Assembly (NCBI GenBank): GCA_019246665.1 | Contig: JAFAQA010000263.1 | Location: forward strand, 1-57,484 | Source of the DNA: Hyphomicrobiales bacterium | GTDB taxonomy: Bacteria > Pseudomonadota > Alphaproteobacteria > Rhizobiales > Beijerinckiaceae | Direction: 5' to 3' | DNA length: 57,484 nt | Shown here: positions 15,692 through 25,369 of the stretch, piece by piece | Layout of the letters: each line of letters starts with the position of its first letter | Position numbering within the stretch: position 1 is the first letter of the stretch | The notes under the pieces: generated by a model | What the model was told of the DNA's origin: nothing | Seen by the model: the letters and a program-made list of their open reading frames with translations, nothing else | Databases searched by the model: none | Translations under genes and position numbers: made by a program

Positions 15692-16257
15692 ATCGCGAAG
15701 AAGGCGCCCGCGGAGGCGACGCCGAGCCAGGTTTCGCCTTCGCGCTCGCGCTCGACCGCAATGCCGACGAGATCGTGCGCGAGCGAGCGAGTGAGCCTCG
15801 CCCAGAGTCCGCCACGCACATGGACGTAAGGCTTGACGCCGTCATGGACGCCTTTCGCGAACCGCAACGGATGATCAGGGCCGGCGTGCGTCACATCGCC
15901 GACATTCGTCTCGAACACGAGGGTCTCACCCTCGCCAGCGGCTTCGACATGCATATCGGTTGCGAGGAAGGGTGCGTCCTCGACCGTGATGCCGACCTTC
16001 TCGACCGGCGTGACGAGCACATAGCGATCATCGTCCTTGCGCAGAATCGAGGCGAAGAGCCGCACCAAGGCGGCTCTCCCGATCGGTGAGCCATTGTAGA
16101 ACCAGGTGCCATCGGCGCGGATCACCATGTCGATCTCGCCGCAATAGGGAGGGTTCCAGCGCTCGACCGGGCGAGGCTTCGCAGCATCACGGTTGCGGGC
16201 GCTTGCCGCGATCAGCCCGGAGAGCGTGTCTGCGTTGTCGGAAGCGAGACGGCCCAT
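15655..16257 (-). CDS. DUF1285 domain-containing protein
   Basis: This 200-aa soluble protein has the DUF1285 opening VERWNPPYCGEIDMVIRADG, followed by TWFYNGSPIGR and, later, ETNVGDVTHAGPDHPLRF. Length and motifs match. Its function is unknown, but the gene conserves its place in front of the CoA pyrophosphatase and CCA genes. The ATG at 16255-16257 is preferred; 12 upstream codons are open only from a TTG. It heads the operon. Confidence 0.85.
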   Translation of the reverse strand: MGRLASDNADTLSGLIAASARNRDAAKPRPVERWNPPYCGEIDMVIRADGTWFYNGSPIGRAALVRLFASILRKDDDRYVLVTPVEKVGITVEDAPFLATDMHVEAAGEGETLVFETNVGDVTHAGPDHPLRFAKGVHDGVKPYVHVRGGLWARLTRSLAHDLVGIAVEREREGETWLGVASAGAFFAMCKASEMAEIGP

Positions 16258-16414
16258 GCGCCTATAGATGGCGGATTTCCGAGGTCTCGCCAAGTTAGCT
16301 ACGAGCTCGACGGGCGCGAGGGTTGAACCGTTCGCGCTTCGCCGTGCCCGGCGCTTCTTAGTTCGAACCTCGCTTTGCCGAGACTCATCCTTGGCGTCTA
16401 CGTCCGCGAGAAGG

Positions 16415-17074
16415 CTACGCCGCCGCGGCGCGTCGCGTCAGCGCTTCCAGCACATCGCGAGGATCGGCGCGATCGCGATAATCGGCGTCGGTATAGGCAT
16501 ATACGATGGTGCCATCGCGATCGATGACATAGGTTGCGGATATTGGAAGGGCCCATTCCCCAGGCGCGCCATTGCGTGCCGGGATATCGAGGCCAAAGCC
16601 GTTATAGGCGCTTTTCAACTCGTCCGTGAATTCGTAGACAAGCCCGAAGGCGCGTCCGACCTTTTGCCCGGCATCAGTCAAAACTTCGAATGTGAGCGCG
16701 TTCTTCTCAGCTGTCGACAGGCTTTCATCGGGCTTCTCAGGGCTGATCGCGACAAGCGAAGCGCCGGCGGCGAGAATCTGGGGGAGCACATCCTGAAATG
16801 CCTTCAGCTCGAGATTGCAGTAAGGGCACCAGCCGCCACGATAGAAGGTGACGATCACCGGGCCCTTGCGAAGCAAGGCGCCCACGTCAACCATCTCTCC
16901 CTTGGCGTTGCCGAGCACGATCGCCGGCGCCCGGTCGCCGAGCTTCAAGAGCTTTCGCGCGATCTCACCGTTGCGCAGAGCGTCGATGTGGCGTTGCATG
17001 ATCGCCTGCCGTTCGGCCGGGACACGCTGATGCCAGCCGGCACGATATTCGGCGAGTTGTTCCTTGAGGGACAT
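16415..17074 (-). CDS. Peroxiredoxin-like (AhpC/TSA family) thiol peroxidase
   Basis: This 219-aa thioredoxin-fold protein shows VTFYRGGWCPYCNLEL with Cys83 and Cys86, the CxxC arrangement of the peroxiredoxin-like / Prx-Q-related subfamily. An N-terminal helical extension of about 45 residues precedes the domain. It should reduce hydrogen peroxide or organic peroxides in the cytoplasm. AAGGAAAT upstream supports the ATG at 17072-17074. A GST gene follows upstream on the same strand with 32 bp between, so both probably form a small redox/detoxification operon. Confidence 0.88.
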   Translation of the reverse strand: MSLKEQLAEYRAGWHQRVPAERQAIMQRHIDALRNGEIARKLLKLGDRAPAIVLGNAKGEMVDVGALLRKGPVIVTFYRGGWCPYCNLELKAFQDVLPQILAAGASLVAISPEKPDESLSTAEKNALTFEVLTDAGQKVGRAFGLVYEFTDELKSAYNGFGLDIPARNGAPGEWALPISATYVIDRDGTIVYAYTDADYRDRADPRDVLEALTRRAAAA

Positions 17075-17106
17075 AGGATTTCCTTTCTTGTCGAGCGATT
17101 TGTGAT

Positions 17107-17799
17107 TCAGGCATTGAAGGCGGGTGCGGCGCGCGCCAAGCCGTCGAAGGCGTCGAGGAGGCGATCGCGCCAGACCCTGACGGGATCGTCGTCGGCCAAG
17201 AGAGCGAACGGACTAACGCAGCGCGCCCATTGAAACGGGCCAAACACTGCATAATCGGCATAAAGCGGCTGCTTCCCTCCGAGGAACGGTTGATCTTTGA
17301 GCGTGAGGCGCAGCGGCGCGAGGTTTGTGCGGAACGCGGGCAAGCGTTGATCGCGATCGGCGACTAGAGCCTCGAGCGCCTTGCCGACACGTTCCTCGCG
17401 GCTCTTGCGAAAATAGGCACGATCCTTTTCGTGCAGCACCTCGAGAATATCGAGCGCGACGAAGGGAAAGATGGCCGCGACGAGGGCGTCGCCGAGATGC
17501 GAGTAATAGCGGCTCAGATCGCGCCCGTTCGGGTCCCCAAAAAGCGAAGGGCGATCCGCGTGAGCATCATCGAGGTAGTTGGCGATCGGCCAGGAATCGG
17601 CGATCCAGCGCTCACCCTCGATGAGCACCGGCACGCGACCCTGCCCGGACGGTGCGAGCGCCTCTTTATCGGTGAAACGCCAAGGGATCGTCTCGGTCGG
17701 CAGCTCCTTGTGGGCAAGAGCCAAGCGGATGCGCCAGCAATAAGGGCTGAAGCGCCGCTCGGGATCGGCACCGGCGAGATCATAAAGGCGAAGAACCAT
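17107..17799 (-). CDS. Glutathione S-transferase family protein
   Basis: This 230-aa protein has an N-terminal thioredoxin-like GST domain (residues 1-80; RFSPYCWRIRLALAHK carries the candidate catalytic Ser/Cys, and GRVPVL is the cis-Pro loop) and a helical C-terminal domain with PLYADYAVFGPFQWAR. The SPYC motif and overall look are those of beta-etherase-like bacterial GSTs, but the substrate is not predictable. AGGAA 9 bp upstream supports the ATG. Same strand as the peroxiredoxin, 32 bp apart. Confidence 0.85.
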   Translation of the reverse strand: MVLRLYDLAGADPERRFSPYCWRIRLALAHKELPTETIPWRFTDKEALAPSGQGRVPVLIEGERWIADSWPIANYLDDAHADRPSLFGDPNGRDLSRYYSHLGDALVAAIFPFVALDILEVLHEKDRAYFRKSREERVGKALEALVADRDQRLPAFRTNLAPLRLTLKDQPFLGGKQPLYADYAVFGPFQWARCVSPFALLADDDPVRVWRDRLLDAFDGLARAAPAFNA

Positions 17800-18288
17800 T
17801 GGCGTGTTCCTATTTGTTCAGCAAGCACTATTCGCGACCTTATCGCCATTCGGCGAGTCCAACGAGCTCGGATCGATCGGTGCTTTTTGCCTCTCTTCAT
17901 CCGTTTCGGCAACTCGAAGAGAACGAGCCGGTCGCACAACGGTTTGGGGCCGGCCGATCTCGCTTTAACGGAAGCGCAAACCTGCCCGCAAATAGATGCA
18001 AGCCCGCAAAACGCGAAGGAAACTCATTAGATAAGCGAGCCGTGTAGGTCCAAATCGAAAACTGACGCCTCATTGCCGCTCGATCCGCGACATTGTGTCG
18101 AAACGCTCCTTGGGACTTGCGTTTATTTTTTCGCCCGAGCGAAACGCGGCATGAGTTTTGCTGGCGTTTTCTGTGTGTGTTTGCACAGCCTTGTGATCAC
18201 GCCGCATAAAAGCCCTGTTCAGCAAGTCTTGTGAGAGTTCGAGGCCGCGCTCACAATGGCGGCCCGGTTGGCGAGAGAAAGTCTTTGC
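17800..18288. other. Long intergenic region with no supported gene
   Basis: This 489-bp stretch between the GST gene and moxR has lower GC than its surroundings and no frame with coding-like composition. TTGCAC (18181-18186) and CATAAA (18205-18210), 18 bp apart, could be a promoter for the MoxR operon. A short T-run lies at 18124-18131. I see no RNA gene, but a small RNA cannot be excluded. Confidence 0.4.
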
Positions 18289-19293
18289 ATGCCTGTCGAC
18301 AGCGAACATGTCAGGTCAATGGACGAAGCCATTCTGCAGCGCGCGGAGAGCGTTGTCGCGCTTGCGGCGAAAGCGCGCGCCGCAATCGGCCAGGTGGTCT
18401 TCGGGCAGGAAGAGGTGGTCGAGCTGGCGCTCACCAGCGTGCTCGCGGGTGGTCACGCGTTGCTGGTCGGCGTGCCCGGGCTCGCCAAGACGAAGCTCGT
18501 CGACACCATGGGAGTGGTACTCGGCCTCTCGACGAAGCGAGTGCAATTCACGCCCGATCTCATGCCCTCCGATATCCTCGGCGCAGAGATCCTGGAGGAA
18601 TCGGCTGAAGGCCATCGCGCCTTCCGCTTCATCAAGGGGCCGGTCTTCACGCAATTGCTGATGGCCGATGAAATCAACCGCGCAAGCCCGCGTACCCAAT
18701 CGGCACTGCTGCAGGCCATGCAGGAGCAGCATGTGACGGTCGCCGGCAGTCGTCACGATTTGCCTCAACCTTTCCATGTGCTCGCGACGCAAAATCCGAT
18801 CGAGCAGGAAGGAACCTACCCTTTGCCCGAGGCGCAGCTCGATCGCTTTCTCTTGCAGGTCGACATTCGCCATCCCGATCGCACGACCGAACGTCGCATT
18901 CTGATCGAGACCACCGGCCCGCAGGATGCACAGGCGACGCCCGTGATGAGCGCCGATGACCTTGTTGCCGCGCAGCGGCTGGTGCGCCGCTTGCCCGTTG
19001 GCGAGAGCGTGATCGAGGCCATTCTCGATCTTGTGCGCGCGGCACGCCCCGGCGATGGGGCCGAGGATGTCGCCGACAAGCTGCTTTGGGGGCCGGGTCC
19101 GCGTGCCGGTCAGGCCCTGATGCTCGCTGCGCGCGCCCGTGCGCTGATCGACGGGCGCCTCGCGCCTTCTCTCGAGGATGTGCGCGCCTTGGCGAGGCCC
19201 GTCTTGCAGCATCGCATCGCGCTCACTTACGAGGCGCGCGCCCAGGATCAGACGCCTCTCACCCTCATCGAGCGTCTGGTGGCGCGGATTTGA
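18289..19293 (+). CDS. MoxR-family AAA+ ATPase
   Basis: This is a cytoplasmic AAA+ chaperone-like ATPase of about 334 aa. Walker A is GVPGLAKTK, Walker B LLMADEINRASPRTQ, sensor 1 LATQNPIEQEGTYPLPEAQLD. VVFGQEEVVE precedes Walker A as in other MoxR proteins. MoxR ATPases act with VWA-domain partners encoded next to them, here DUF58 and the two large membrane proteins that follow. ATGs at 18256, 18289 and 18319 are all possible; I use 18289, which gives the usual length before FGQE. First gene of the four-gene operon. Confidence 0.9.
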   Translation: MPVDSEHVRSMDEAILQRAESVVALAAKARAAIGQVVFGQEEVVELALTSVLAGGHALLVGVPGLAKTKLVDTMGVVLGLSTKRVQFTPDLMPSDILGAEILEESAEGHRAFRFIKGPVFTQLLMADEINRASPRTQSALLQAMQEQHVTVAGSRHDLPQPFHVLATQNPIEQEGTYPLPEAQLDRFLLQVDIRHPDRTTERRILIETTGPQDAQATPVMSADDLVAAQRLVRRLPVGESVIEAILDLVRAARPGDGAEDVADKLLWGPGPRAGQALMLAARARALIDGRLAPSLEDVRALARPVLQHRIALTYEARAQDQTPLTLIERLVARI

Positions 19294-19300
19294 CCGGCGG

Positions 19301-20251
19301 ATGCCCCAGGATCTTTCATCGCGGCCAAGCCCCGGCGCCGAGCGCGCCCGAGGCCACGTCGTCGAGGCGAAACGCCTCGCGGCCCGTCTCACCCGCATCG
19401 GGCTCGAGGCGCGCCGCATCGCGGCCAGCGTCGTTCAGGGCGCGCATGGGCGGCGGCGGCCGGGCGTAGGGGAAAGCTTCTGGCAGTTCCGCCCTTTCAT
19501 GCCCGGTGAGGCGGCGCTTCTCGTCGATTGGCGGCGTTCGGCGCGCGAAGAGCGCCTGTTCGTGCGCGAACGTGAATGGGAGGGAGCGCAAACCTTCTGG
19601 CTTTGGGCCGACCGGTCGCGCTCGATGGAGTTCAAATCGCATCTTTCGCCCACCGCCAAGGCCGATCGGGCGCTCGTACTCTTGTTCGCCACTGCAGAGA
19701 TCCTGGTGCGCAACGGCGAGCGCGTCGGCCTCGTCGGCGCCACGCGCCCGAGCGCCAGCCGCTCCATCATCGAACGTCTGGCGGAAGCGATCGTCGCGAC
19801 CGATGCGGGCGCACATGGCGATATTCCTGGCAGTATCATCCTCAATCGCCGCTCGGAAGCCGTGCTGATCGGTGATTTCCTCGCCCCCGAAAGCGAGATC
19901 GCGCTCGCCGTCGAGCCCATGGCGCGACTTGGCGCGCGTGGCCATATGATCATGATCGCCGATCCGGCTGAGGAGGTTTTCCCCTATTCCGGCCAGGCGC
20001 TCCTCTCGGAGGACGAGCGCGGCATGCGGTTACGTGTGGGAGATGCGGCGGCTTTCGGGGATCGCTATCGCGATCGCCTTCAACGGCATCGAGCCGCGCT
20101 TTCCGAGATGTGCCGACGACTGAACTGGAGCTTCGCGCTGCATCGCACCGATCGCGCCGCGACTGAAGCTTTGGTTTCGCTCGCCGGGCGCATCGCCATG
20201 GCGAGCCATGAAGGCGCGTTCGCGCCTTCCGCGCCGATCGGGGTCGGGTGA
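19301..20251 (+). CDS. DUF58 (VWA-like) protein
   Basis: This 316-aa protein has the DUF58 core: GVGESFWQFRPFMPGEAALL, DWRRSAREERLFVRE, then a degenerate VWA metal site DRSRS in LWADRSRSMEF. DUF58 proteins partner MoxR ATPases in envelope or stress functions. The ATG at 19301 lies 7 bp after the moxR stop. The stop (20249-20251) overlaps the next ATG as TGATG, so the operon is coupled. Confidence 0.88.
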   Translation: MPQDLSSRPSPGAERARGHVVEAKRLAARLTRIGLEARRIAASVVQGAHGRRRPGVGESFWQFRPFMPGEAALLVDWRRSAREERLFVREREWEGAQTFWLWADRSRSMEFKSHLSPTAKADRALVLLFATAEILVRNGERVGLVGATRPSASRSIIERLAEAIVATDAGAHGDIPGSIILNRRSEAVLIGDFLAPESEIALAVEPMARLGARGHMIMIADPAEEVFPYSGQALLSEDERGMRLRVGDAAAFGDRYRDRLQRHRAALSEMCRRLNWSFALHRTDRAATEALVSLAGRIAMASHEGAFAPSAPIGVG

Positions 20252-23046
20252 TGGCGTTTTTGGCGTCGCTCGTCTTCTCGGCGCCGGCGGTGCTCACCGC
20301 GCTGCTCGCCTTGCCGCTTCTGTGGCTCATCTTGCGTGTGACGCCGCCCCAGCCGCGCGAGATCCGTTTTCCGCCCCTGCGCATCGCGGCCGACCTCGCT
20401 CCCGCGCAGGAGAGCCCGGCGCGCACGCCCTGGTGGCTGCTCCTGCTCCGTCTCGCGATCGCGGCGCTCGTCATCTGTGCGCTTGCCGGACCAAGCTTCG
20501 ATGCCACACGCGGCGCTGGCGCGGTCAATCACAAGCTCCTCGTCATCATTGATGGGGGTTGGCCCGCGGCGCCCAATTGGTCCGAACGTGTCGTGGCCGC
20601 GAAGAACGCGATCGAGCGCGCCGGGCGCGCCGCGCAGCCGGTTGCCGTGGTCTCGACCGCGGAGGCGCCGCGCGAGATCACGCTCGAATCGCAGGACGCC
20701 GCGCTTTCGCGCCTTCAGGCGCTCGCCCCTCAGCCTTTCCTGCCGGATCGCAGCCTCCTCGTTCCCGCCTTGCAGCGCTTTTTCGCCAAGTCGCCTGACG
20801 CGCAAGTCGTGTGGATCGGCGACAATGTCGACCTTGCTGCGGACCCGCATGGGCCGGCCTTCGTCGAGGCCTTGCAAGGTCATGATGTCACCTTGGTGCG
20901 AACCGAGAGTGGAAGCCCGCTTGCGCTTGCCGGCGCCATGCATGACGCCAAAGGGCTCTCGGTCACTGTCGTGCGTTCCGGCCAAAATGGGCGCGATGAG
21001 GGCTCATTGCGTGCCTTCGATGCCAAGGGCCGCCCCATGGGAGAAAGGCGGTTCAGCTTCACCGGGGGTGATGGGCGTCAGGCGAAGGCGATCTTCGACA
21101 TGCCGACGCAGCTGCTGAACGAGATCGCCCGCATCGAGATCGCGGGTGAGCGCTCGGCCGGTGCGGTCTTGCTCCTCGACAATGCCTCCCATCGCGAGCG
21201 TGTCGGCGTCATCACCGGCGAAACCGCGGACGTCGCACAACCTCTGTTGTCACCCGCACACTATGTCGTCGAAGCGCTTTCTCCTTACGCGGATGTGCGC
21301 GAGATGCGTACGGTCCCGGCGACCGCTGTGCCGAAACTCATCGAGGAAGGCGCGAACGTGCTGGTGCTCGCCGATATTGGCGGGCTCGACGCCGATACGC
21401 GCGCCAAGCTTGACAAATTTCTCGCGGACGGCGGCGTCATCATTCGTTTCGCCGGCACGCGCCTTGCCGCAGCGCCCGCCGATGAGCTCACCCCCGTGCG
21501 GCTTCGTGGCGGCGGGCGGCTCCTCGGCGGCGTCCTTTCCTGGGAAACGCCGAAGACGCTTGCGCCTTTCGCTTCCGATTCGCCGTTTGCGGGTTTGAAG
21601 ACGCCTGATGAGATCACGGTCGATCGGCAGCTCCTCGCCGAGCAGGACGGCGCCTTGTCGCGCAAGACCTGGGCGGCGCTTTCGGACGGCACGCCGATCG
21701 TCACCGCGGAACGACGCGGCGCCGGCACGCTGGTGCTGGTGCATGTGACGGCCGATCCTGCCTGGTCGAACCTGCCGCTCTCGGGCTTGTTCGTCGACAT
21801 GCTGCGTCGCCTCGTCGATCTCGCCGCCTTCGCAGCGCCGGGCGAGATATCGGGCGCTCTGCCGGCCGAGGCACGGCCTTTGCAAGTGCTCGACGGCTAT
21901 GGCGTGCTCAAGACGGCCGCGGTCAACGTCGCGCCCCTCCCGCGTTCGCGCAAGCTGCGCGCCGATGCCGCGACGCCGCCTGGTCTTTACGGCGAGCTTT
22001 CCTCGCCGGTCGCCGTGAACGCGCTCGCTGCCGGTGATGCCCTCGTGCCGGTGCCGGTCTCGCTGCCTCGCTTGCAAGAGGCAAGTCTCGGTGCGCGGCA
22101 GGCCACCGACTTGCGGGGCGCGTTTCTCGTCGCCGCCTTCCTGCTCTTTCTTGCCGATGCGCTCGCGACGGCTTGGCTCATGGGCGCGTTCGCCGCCATG
22201 GGACGTTTCGCCGGGCGTGCCGCGATGCTCGTTTTGCTGGCCGGCGGCCTCGCGGCGCTTGCCTGCCTCTTTCCCAAGAGCGCGCTGGCGTCGGACCAGC
22301 TTCCGGCGGCGCTCGAGCCGGGCTTGACGACCCGCCTCGCTTATGTAGTCACCGGGGACGCACGGGTGGACGAGGTGAGCCGAGAAGGGCTTTCCTCATT
22401 GGGCCTCGTCTTGCGCAGCCGCACCGCGTTCGAGCCGGGACTGCCCGCCCCGATCGATCTCGAGCATGACGAGCTCGCCTTTTATCCGCTGATCTACTGG
22501 CCGATGGTGGCGGACCGGCCGCGCCCCTCGCAAAAGGCGATACGCAATCTCGATGCCTTCATGAAGAGTGGTGGGACGGTGATCTTCGATACGCGCGATG
22601 CCCTCGTCGAGCGTCCCGATGGTCCGCCGACGCCGGAGGCGGCGGCCTTGCGCCAAATCCTGGAGACTATCGAGGTGCCTCCGCTCGAGGTCGTGCCGCA
22701 TGATCACGTCGTGACCAAGTCCTTCTATCTTATCGAGGACTTTCCGGGCCGCTATGACTCGGGCCGCACCTGGATCGAAGTCCTGCCGCCTTCTCCGGTC
22801 GACGGGGCAAAGCCCGTGCGCGCGGGCGACAATGTCTCGCCCATCGTCATCACCTCGAACGATCTTGCGGCCGGCTGGGCTTCAGGGCCGAGCGGCGAAG
22901 CGCTCTATTCGCTCGTTCCGGGCGGAAGGCGCCAGCATGAATATGCGTTGCGCGGCGGGGTCAATCTCGTGATGTATGCGCTTACCGGCAACTACAAGGC
23001 CGATCAGGTGCACGCGCCCGCGCTCCTCGAGCGATTGGGCCAGTGA
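20251..23046 (+). CDS. BatA/DUF4159 domain membrane protein
   Basis: This large (931-aa) membrane protein has two N-terminal helices (LVFSAPAVLTALLALPLLWL and LLLLRLAIAALVICALAG) flanking PPQPREIRFPPLRI, the BatA N-terminal domain. A long extracytoplasmic part follows, then helices near residues 625-680 and a C-terminal DUF4159 region of about 210 residues (RLAYVVTGDARVDEVSREGL ... NLVMYALTGNYKADQVH). DUF4159 has a glutamine-amidotransferase-like fold without obvious catalysis. It is the expected partner of MoxR and DUF58. Role unknown; envelope stress or assembly is inferred. Confidence 0.88.
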   Translation: MAFLASLVFSAPAVLTALLALPLLWLILRVTPPQPREIRFPPLRIAADLAPAQESPARTPWWLLLLRLAIAALVICALAGPSFDATRGAGAVNHKLLVIIDGGWPAAPNWSERVVAAKNAIERAGRAAQPVAVVSTAEAPREITLESQDAALSRLQALAPQPFLPDRSLLVPALQRFFAKSPDAQVVWIGDNVDLAADPHGPAFVEALQGHDVTLVRTESGSPLALAGAMHDAKGLSVTVVRSGQNGRDEGSLRAFDAKGRPMGERRFSFTGGDGRQAKAIFDMPTQLLNEIARIEIAGERSAGAVLLLDNASHRERVGVITGETADVAQPLLSPAHYVVEALSPYADVREMRTVPATAVPKLIEEGANVLVLADIGGLDADTRAKLDKFLADGGVIIRFAGTRLAAAPADELTPVRLRGGGRLLGGVLSWETPKTLAPFASDSPFAGLKTPDEITVDRQLLAEQDGALSRKTWAALSDGTPIVTAERRGAGTLVLVHVTADPAWSNLPLSGLFVDMLRRLVDLAAFAAPGEISGALPAEARPLQVLDGYGVLKTAAVNVAPLPRSRKLRADAATPPGLYGELSSPVAVNALAAGDALVPVPVSLPRLQEASLGARQATDLRGAFLVAAFLLFLADALATAWLMGAFAAMGRFAGRAAMLVLLAGGLAALACLFPKSALASDQLPAALEPGLTTRLAYVVTGDARVDEVSREGLSSLGLVLRSRTAFEPGLPAPIDLEHDELAFYPLIYWPMVADRPRPSQKAIRNLDAFMKSGGTVIFDTRDALVERPDGPPTPEAAALRQILETIEVPPLEVVPHDHVVTKSFYLIEDFPGRYDSGRTWIEVLPPSPVDGAKPVRAGDNVSPIVITSNDLAAGWASGPSGEALYSLVPGGRRQHEYALRGGVNLVMYALTGNYKADQVHAPALLERLGQ

Positions 23047-25136
23047 TGACCAAGCTCGCCTTCGAGCCGTTCATTCCCTGGTGGGGTCTCATCGCTTGCG
23101 TCGCGCTCGCCGTGGTGTTGACGGTGCCCTTCGTCTTGGCGCGGCGGCGCACCGCAATCTGGCGAGCGCTCGGTTTTGCCGCCCTCCTCATTGCGCTCGC
23201 AAATCCGCGCCTCGTCATCGAGAACCGCGAGAAGCTGCGCGACACGGCAGTGCTCGTTGTCGATCGCACCGGCTCGCAGACGATCGCCGAACGGCCGCGT
23301 CAGACGAATGCCGCGCGCGCCGAGATGCAAAAACGCCTCGCGGCGGTCGAAGGCGTCGATCTGCGCGTCGTCGAGGTCGAGGATGGCGGCAAGGACGATG
23401 GGACACGTCTTTTCCGAGCGCTCTCCTCCGCGATCGGCGATCTGCCGCGCGAGCGGATCGCGGGCGTCGTCGCCATCACGGACGGCATCGTTCATGATGT
23501 TCCGGGCGACCCGACAACTCTCGGCTTCGGGGGTCCTTTCCATGCGCTCATCACCGGCCATCCGGGGGAGCGTGATCGACGCATCGAGCTCGTCGAGGCG
23601 CCTCGCTTCGGCCTTGTCAACAAGGACGTCATCATCAAGGCGCGCGTGCTCGATCCGGGCTTCAGCGATGCGGTGCCCGTCACGGTCAGCGTCGACGGCC
23701 AGCGCATTTCTTCGAGCCAGGCGAAGCCTGGCGATGTTCTTTCGATCCCGGTTCCCGTGTCGCATGCGGGACGCATCGTCGTCGAGATCGACGCGGCTCC
23801 TGCTGCCGACGAGCTGACGCTGCGCAACAACAAAGCCGTCGTGACGCTCGAGGGAGTGCGTGAAAGGCTGCGCGTGCTTCTCGTGTCAGGCGCTCCTCAT
23901 GCGGGTGAGCGGGTCTGGCGCAATCTCCTGAAATCCGACCCTTCGGTCGATCTCGTGCATTTCACCATCCTGCGGCCGCCGGAAAAATCGGACGGCACGC
24001 CGATCAACGAGCTCGCCCTCATCGCCTTTCCGCAAAAGGAGCTCTTCGAGGAGAAGCTGCACGATTTCGATCTCGTCATTTTCGACCGCTTCACCAACAA
24101 CATCACGTTGCCGCAGCGCTATTTCGGCAACATCGCCGATTATGTGCGCAGCGGCGGAGCCTTGTTGATCTCCGCGGGGCCGGAATTCATCGGCCGTGGC
24201 GGCTTGTGGAATACGCAGCTCGAGCCTGTCCTGCCCGCGATTCCTGACGGGCGCATCATCGAGACGCCTTATCGCGCCCATGTCGGCATTGAAGGGCAGC
24301 GCCATCCCGTGACGCGCAATCTTCCCAACTGGGACTCCAAGGAGAATCCTTGGGGAGAGTGGTTGCGGGCCGTCGGCGCACGGGTTCGAGACGGTCATGT
24401 GGTGCTCGACGGGCCCGATCAGACCGCGCTCCTCGATCTTGCGCGCGTCGGCGAAGGGCGCGTTGGCCTTTTTCTCACCGATCAGCTCTGGCTTTGGCCG
24501 CGCGGCTATGAGGGGGGCGGCCCTTACGTGGATCTTTTGCGCCGCTTGTCTCATTGGCTGATGAAGGAGCCAGAGCTCGACGAGGAGGCGCTTCGCGCGA
24601 CTGCCGACGGACACGATGTGCTGGTGGAGCGCCAGACGCTCGGCGACAGCCTGGGCCCGGTGGAAATTACCGCACCGAGTGGCGCAAGCTCGACCTTGTC
24701 GCTCGCCAAGGCAGAGGAGGGGCTGTGGAAGGGCTCCTTCGTCGCCGAAGAGGAAGGGCTTTATCGGTTGAAGCAGGGCGATCAGACGACGCTCGTTTCG
24801 GCGGGTGCTGCCGATTCCAAAGAGTTCCAAAATGTCATCTCCGATACCGAGCGCCTTCGGCCGATCGCGGACGCGACCGGCGGTTCCGTGCGCCGGATCG
24901 CGACGAACGCTACAGGCGACATCCATCTGCCGAGCGTGGTCAGGGTGACGCATTCCTCCCCGGCAAGCGGCGTGGATTTCATCGGCCTGCGTGGCAGTGA
25001 CTCGTACGTGGTCACCGGTTTATCGATCTGGCCCTTGTTCCTGGGCTTCGCCGGCCTCTTTTTGCTGGGGCCGATGCTCGCGCTGGGCTGGCTCTTCGAA
25101 GCGCGCGGCTTCGCTGATCGCAAACGCGCCGCGTGA
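23046..25136 (+). CDS. Large membrane protein of the MoxR-DUF4159 operon (glutamine amidotransferase-like)
   Basis: This 696-aa protein has two N-terminal membrane helices (WGLIACVALAVVLTVPFVLA and AIWRALGFAALLIALANP), an extracytoplasmic VWA-like segment beginning AVLVVDRTGSQTIAERPRQT, an amidotransferase-like segment (YVRSGGALLISAGPEF) and a C-terminal helix near residues 665-685. It is regularly the last member of this operon type. The ATG at 23046 overlaps the preceding TGA. Function unknown. Confidence 0.82.
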   Translation: MTKLAFEPFIPWWGLIACVALAVVLTVPFVLARRRTAIWRALGFAALLIALANPRLVIENREKLRDTAVLVVDRTGSQTIAERPRQTNAARAEMQKRLAAVEGVDLRVVEVEDGGKDDGTRLFRALSSAIGDLPRERIAGVVAITDGIVHDVPGDPTTLGFGGPFHALITGHPGERDRRIELVEAPRFGLVNKDVIIKARVLDPGFSDAVPVTVSVDGQRISSSQAKPGDVLSIPVPVSHAGRIVVEIDAAPAADELTLRNNKAVVTLEGVRERLRVLLVSGAPHAGERVWRNLLKSDPSVDLVHFTILRPPEKSDGTPINELALIAFPQKELFEEKLHDFDLVIFDRFTNNITLPQRYFGNIADYVRSGGALLISAGPEFIGRGGLWNTQLEPVLPAIPDGRIIETPYRAHVGIEGQRHPVTRNLPNWDSKENPWGEWLRAVGARVRDGHVVLDGPDQTALLDLARVGEGRVGLFLTDQLWLWPRGYEGGGPYVDLLRRLSHWLMKEPELDEEALRATADGHDVLVERQTLGDSLGPVEITAPSGASSTLSLAKAEEGLWKGSFVAEEEGLYRLKQGDQTTLVSAGAADSKEFQNVISDTERLRPIADATGGSVRRIATNATGDIHLPSVVRVTHSSPASGVDFIGLRGSDSYVVTGLSIWPLFLGFAGLFLLGPMLALGWLFEARGFADRKRAA

Positions 25137-25369
25137 GCGGAGGTTGAGCTCGCCGCTTTCGGGGTTCGCCTGATCGGCCCTGGGCATCTCACCGTCCGTA
25201 AATTGACCGCACGATCTTGTGCATTTTCCTGCTTTCGCTCCGTCACTATTGTGCGCGCCACTCCGAACGCCGGCTAAACAGCCTGGGCTTCGGGCGCGCC
25301 GCGCGATGCGGGGCGATTGCGCGAGGCAAGCGGCCGCAAGGGCCGGCAATACAATATGGAGGGAGCACA

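Noticed and set aside
17799-18047. Possible 82-residue gene after the GST.
   Set aside because: No ribosome site, no domain and non-coding composition; it also overlaps the GST promoter region.
18136-18160. Possible terminator hairpin upstream of moxR.
   Set aside because: The only stem is four bases (TCGC / GCGA) and does not lie behind a stop codon on the right strand.
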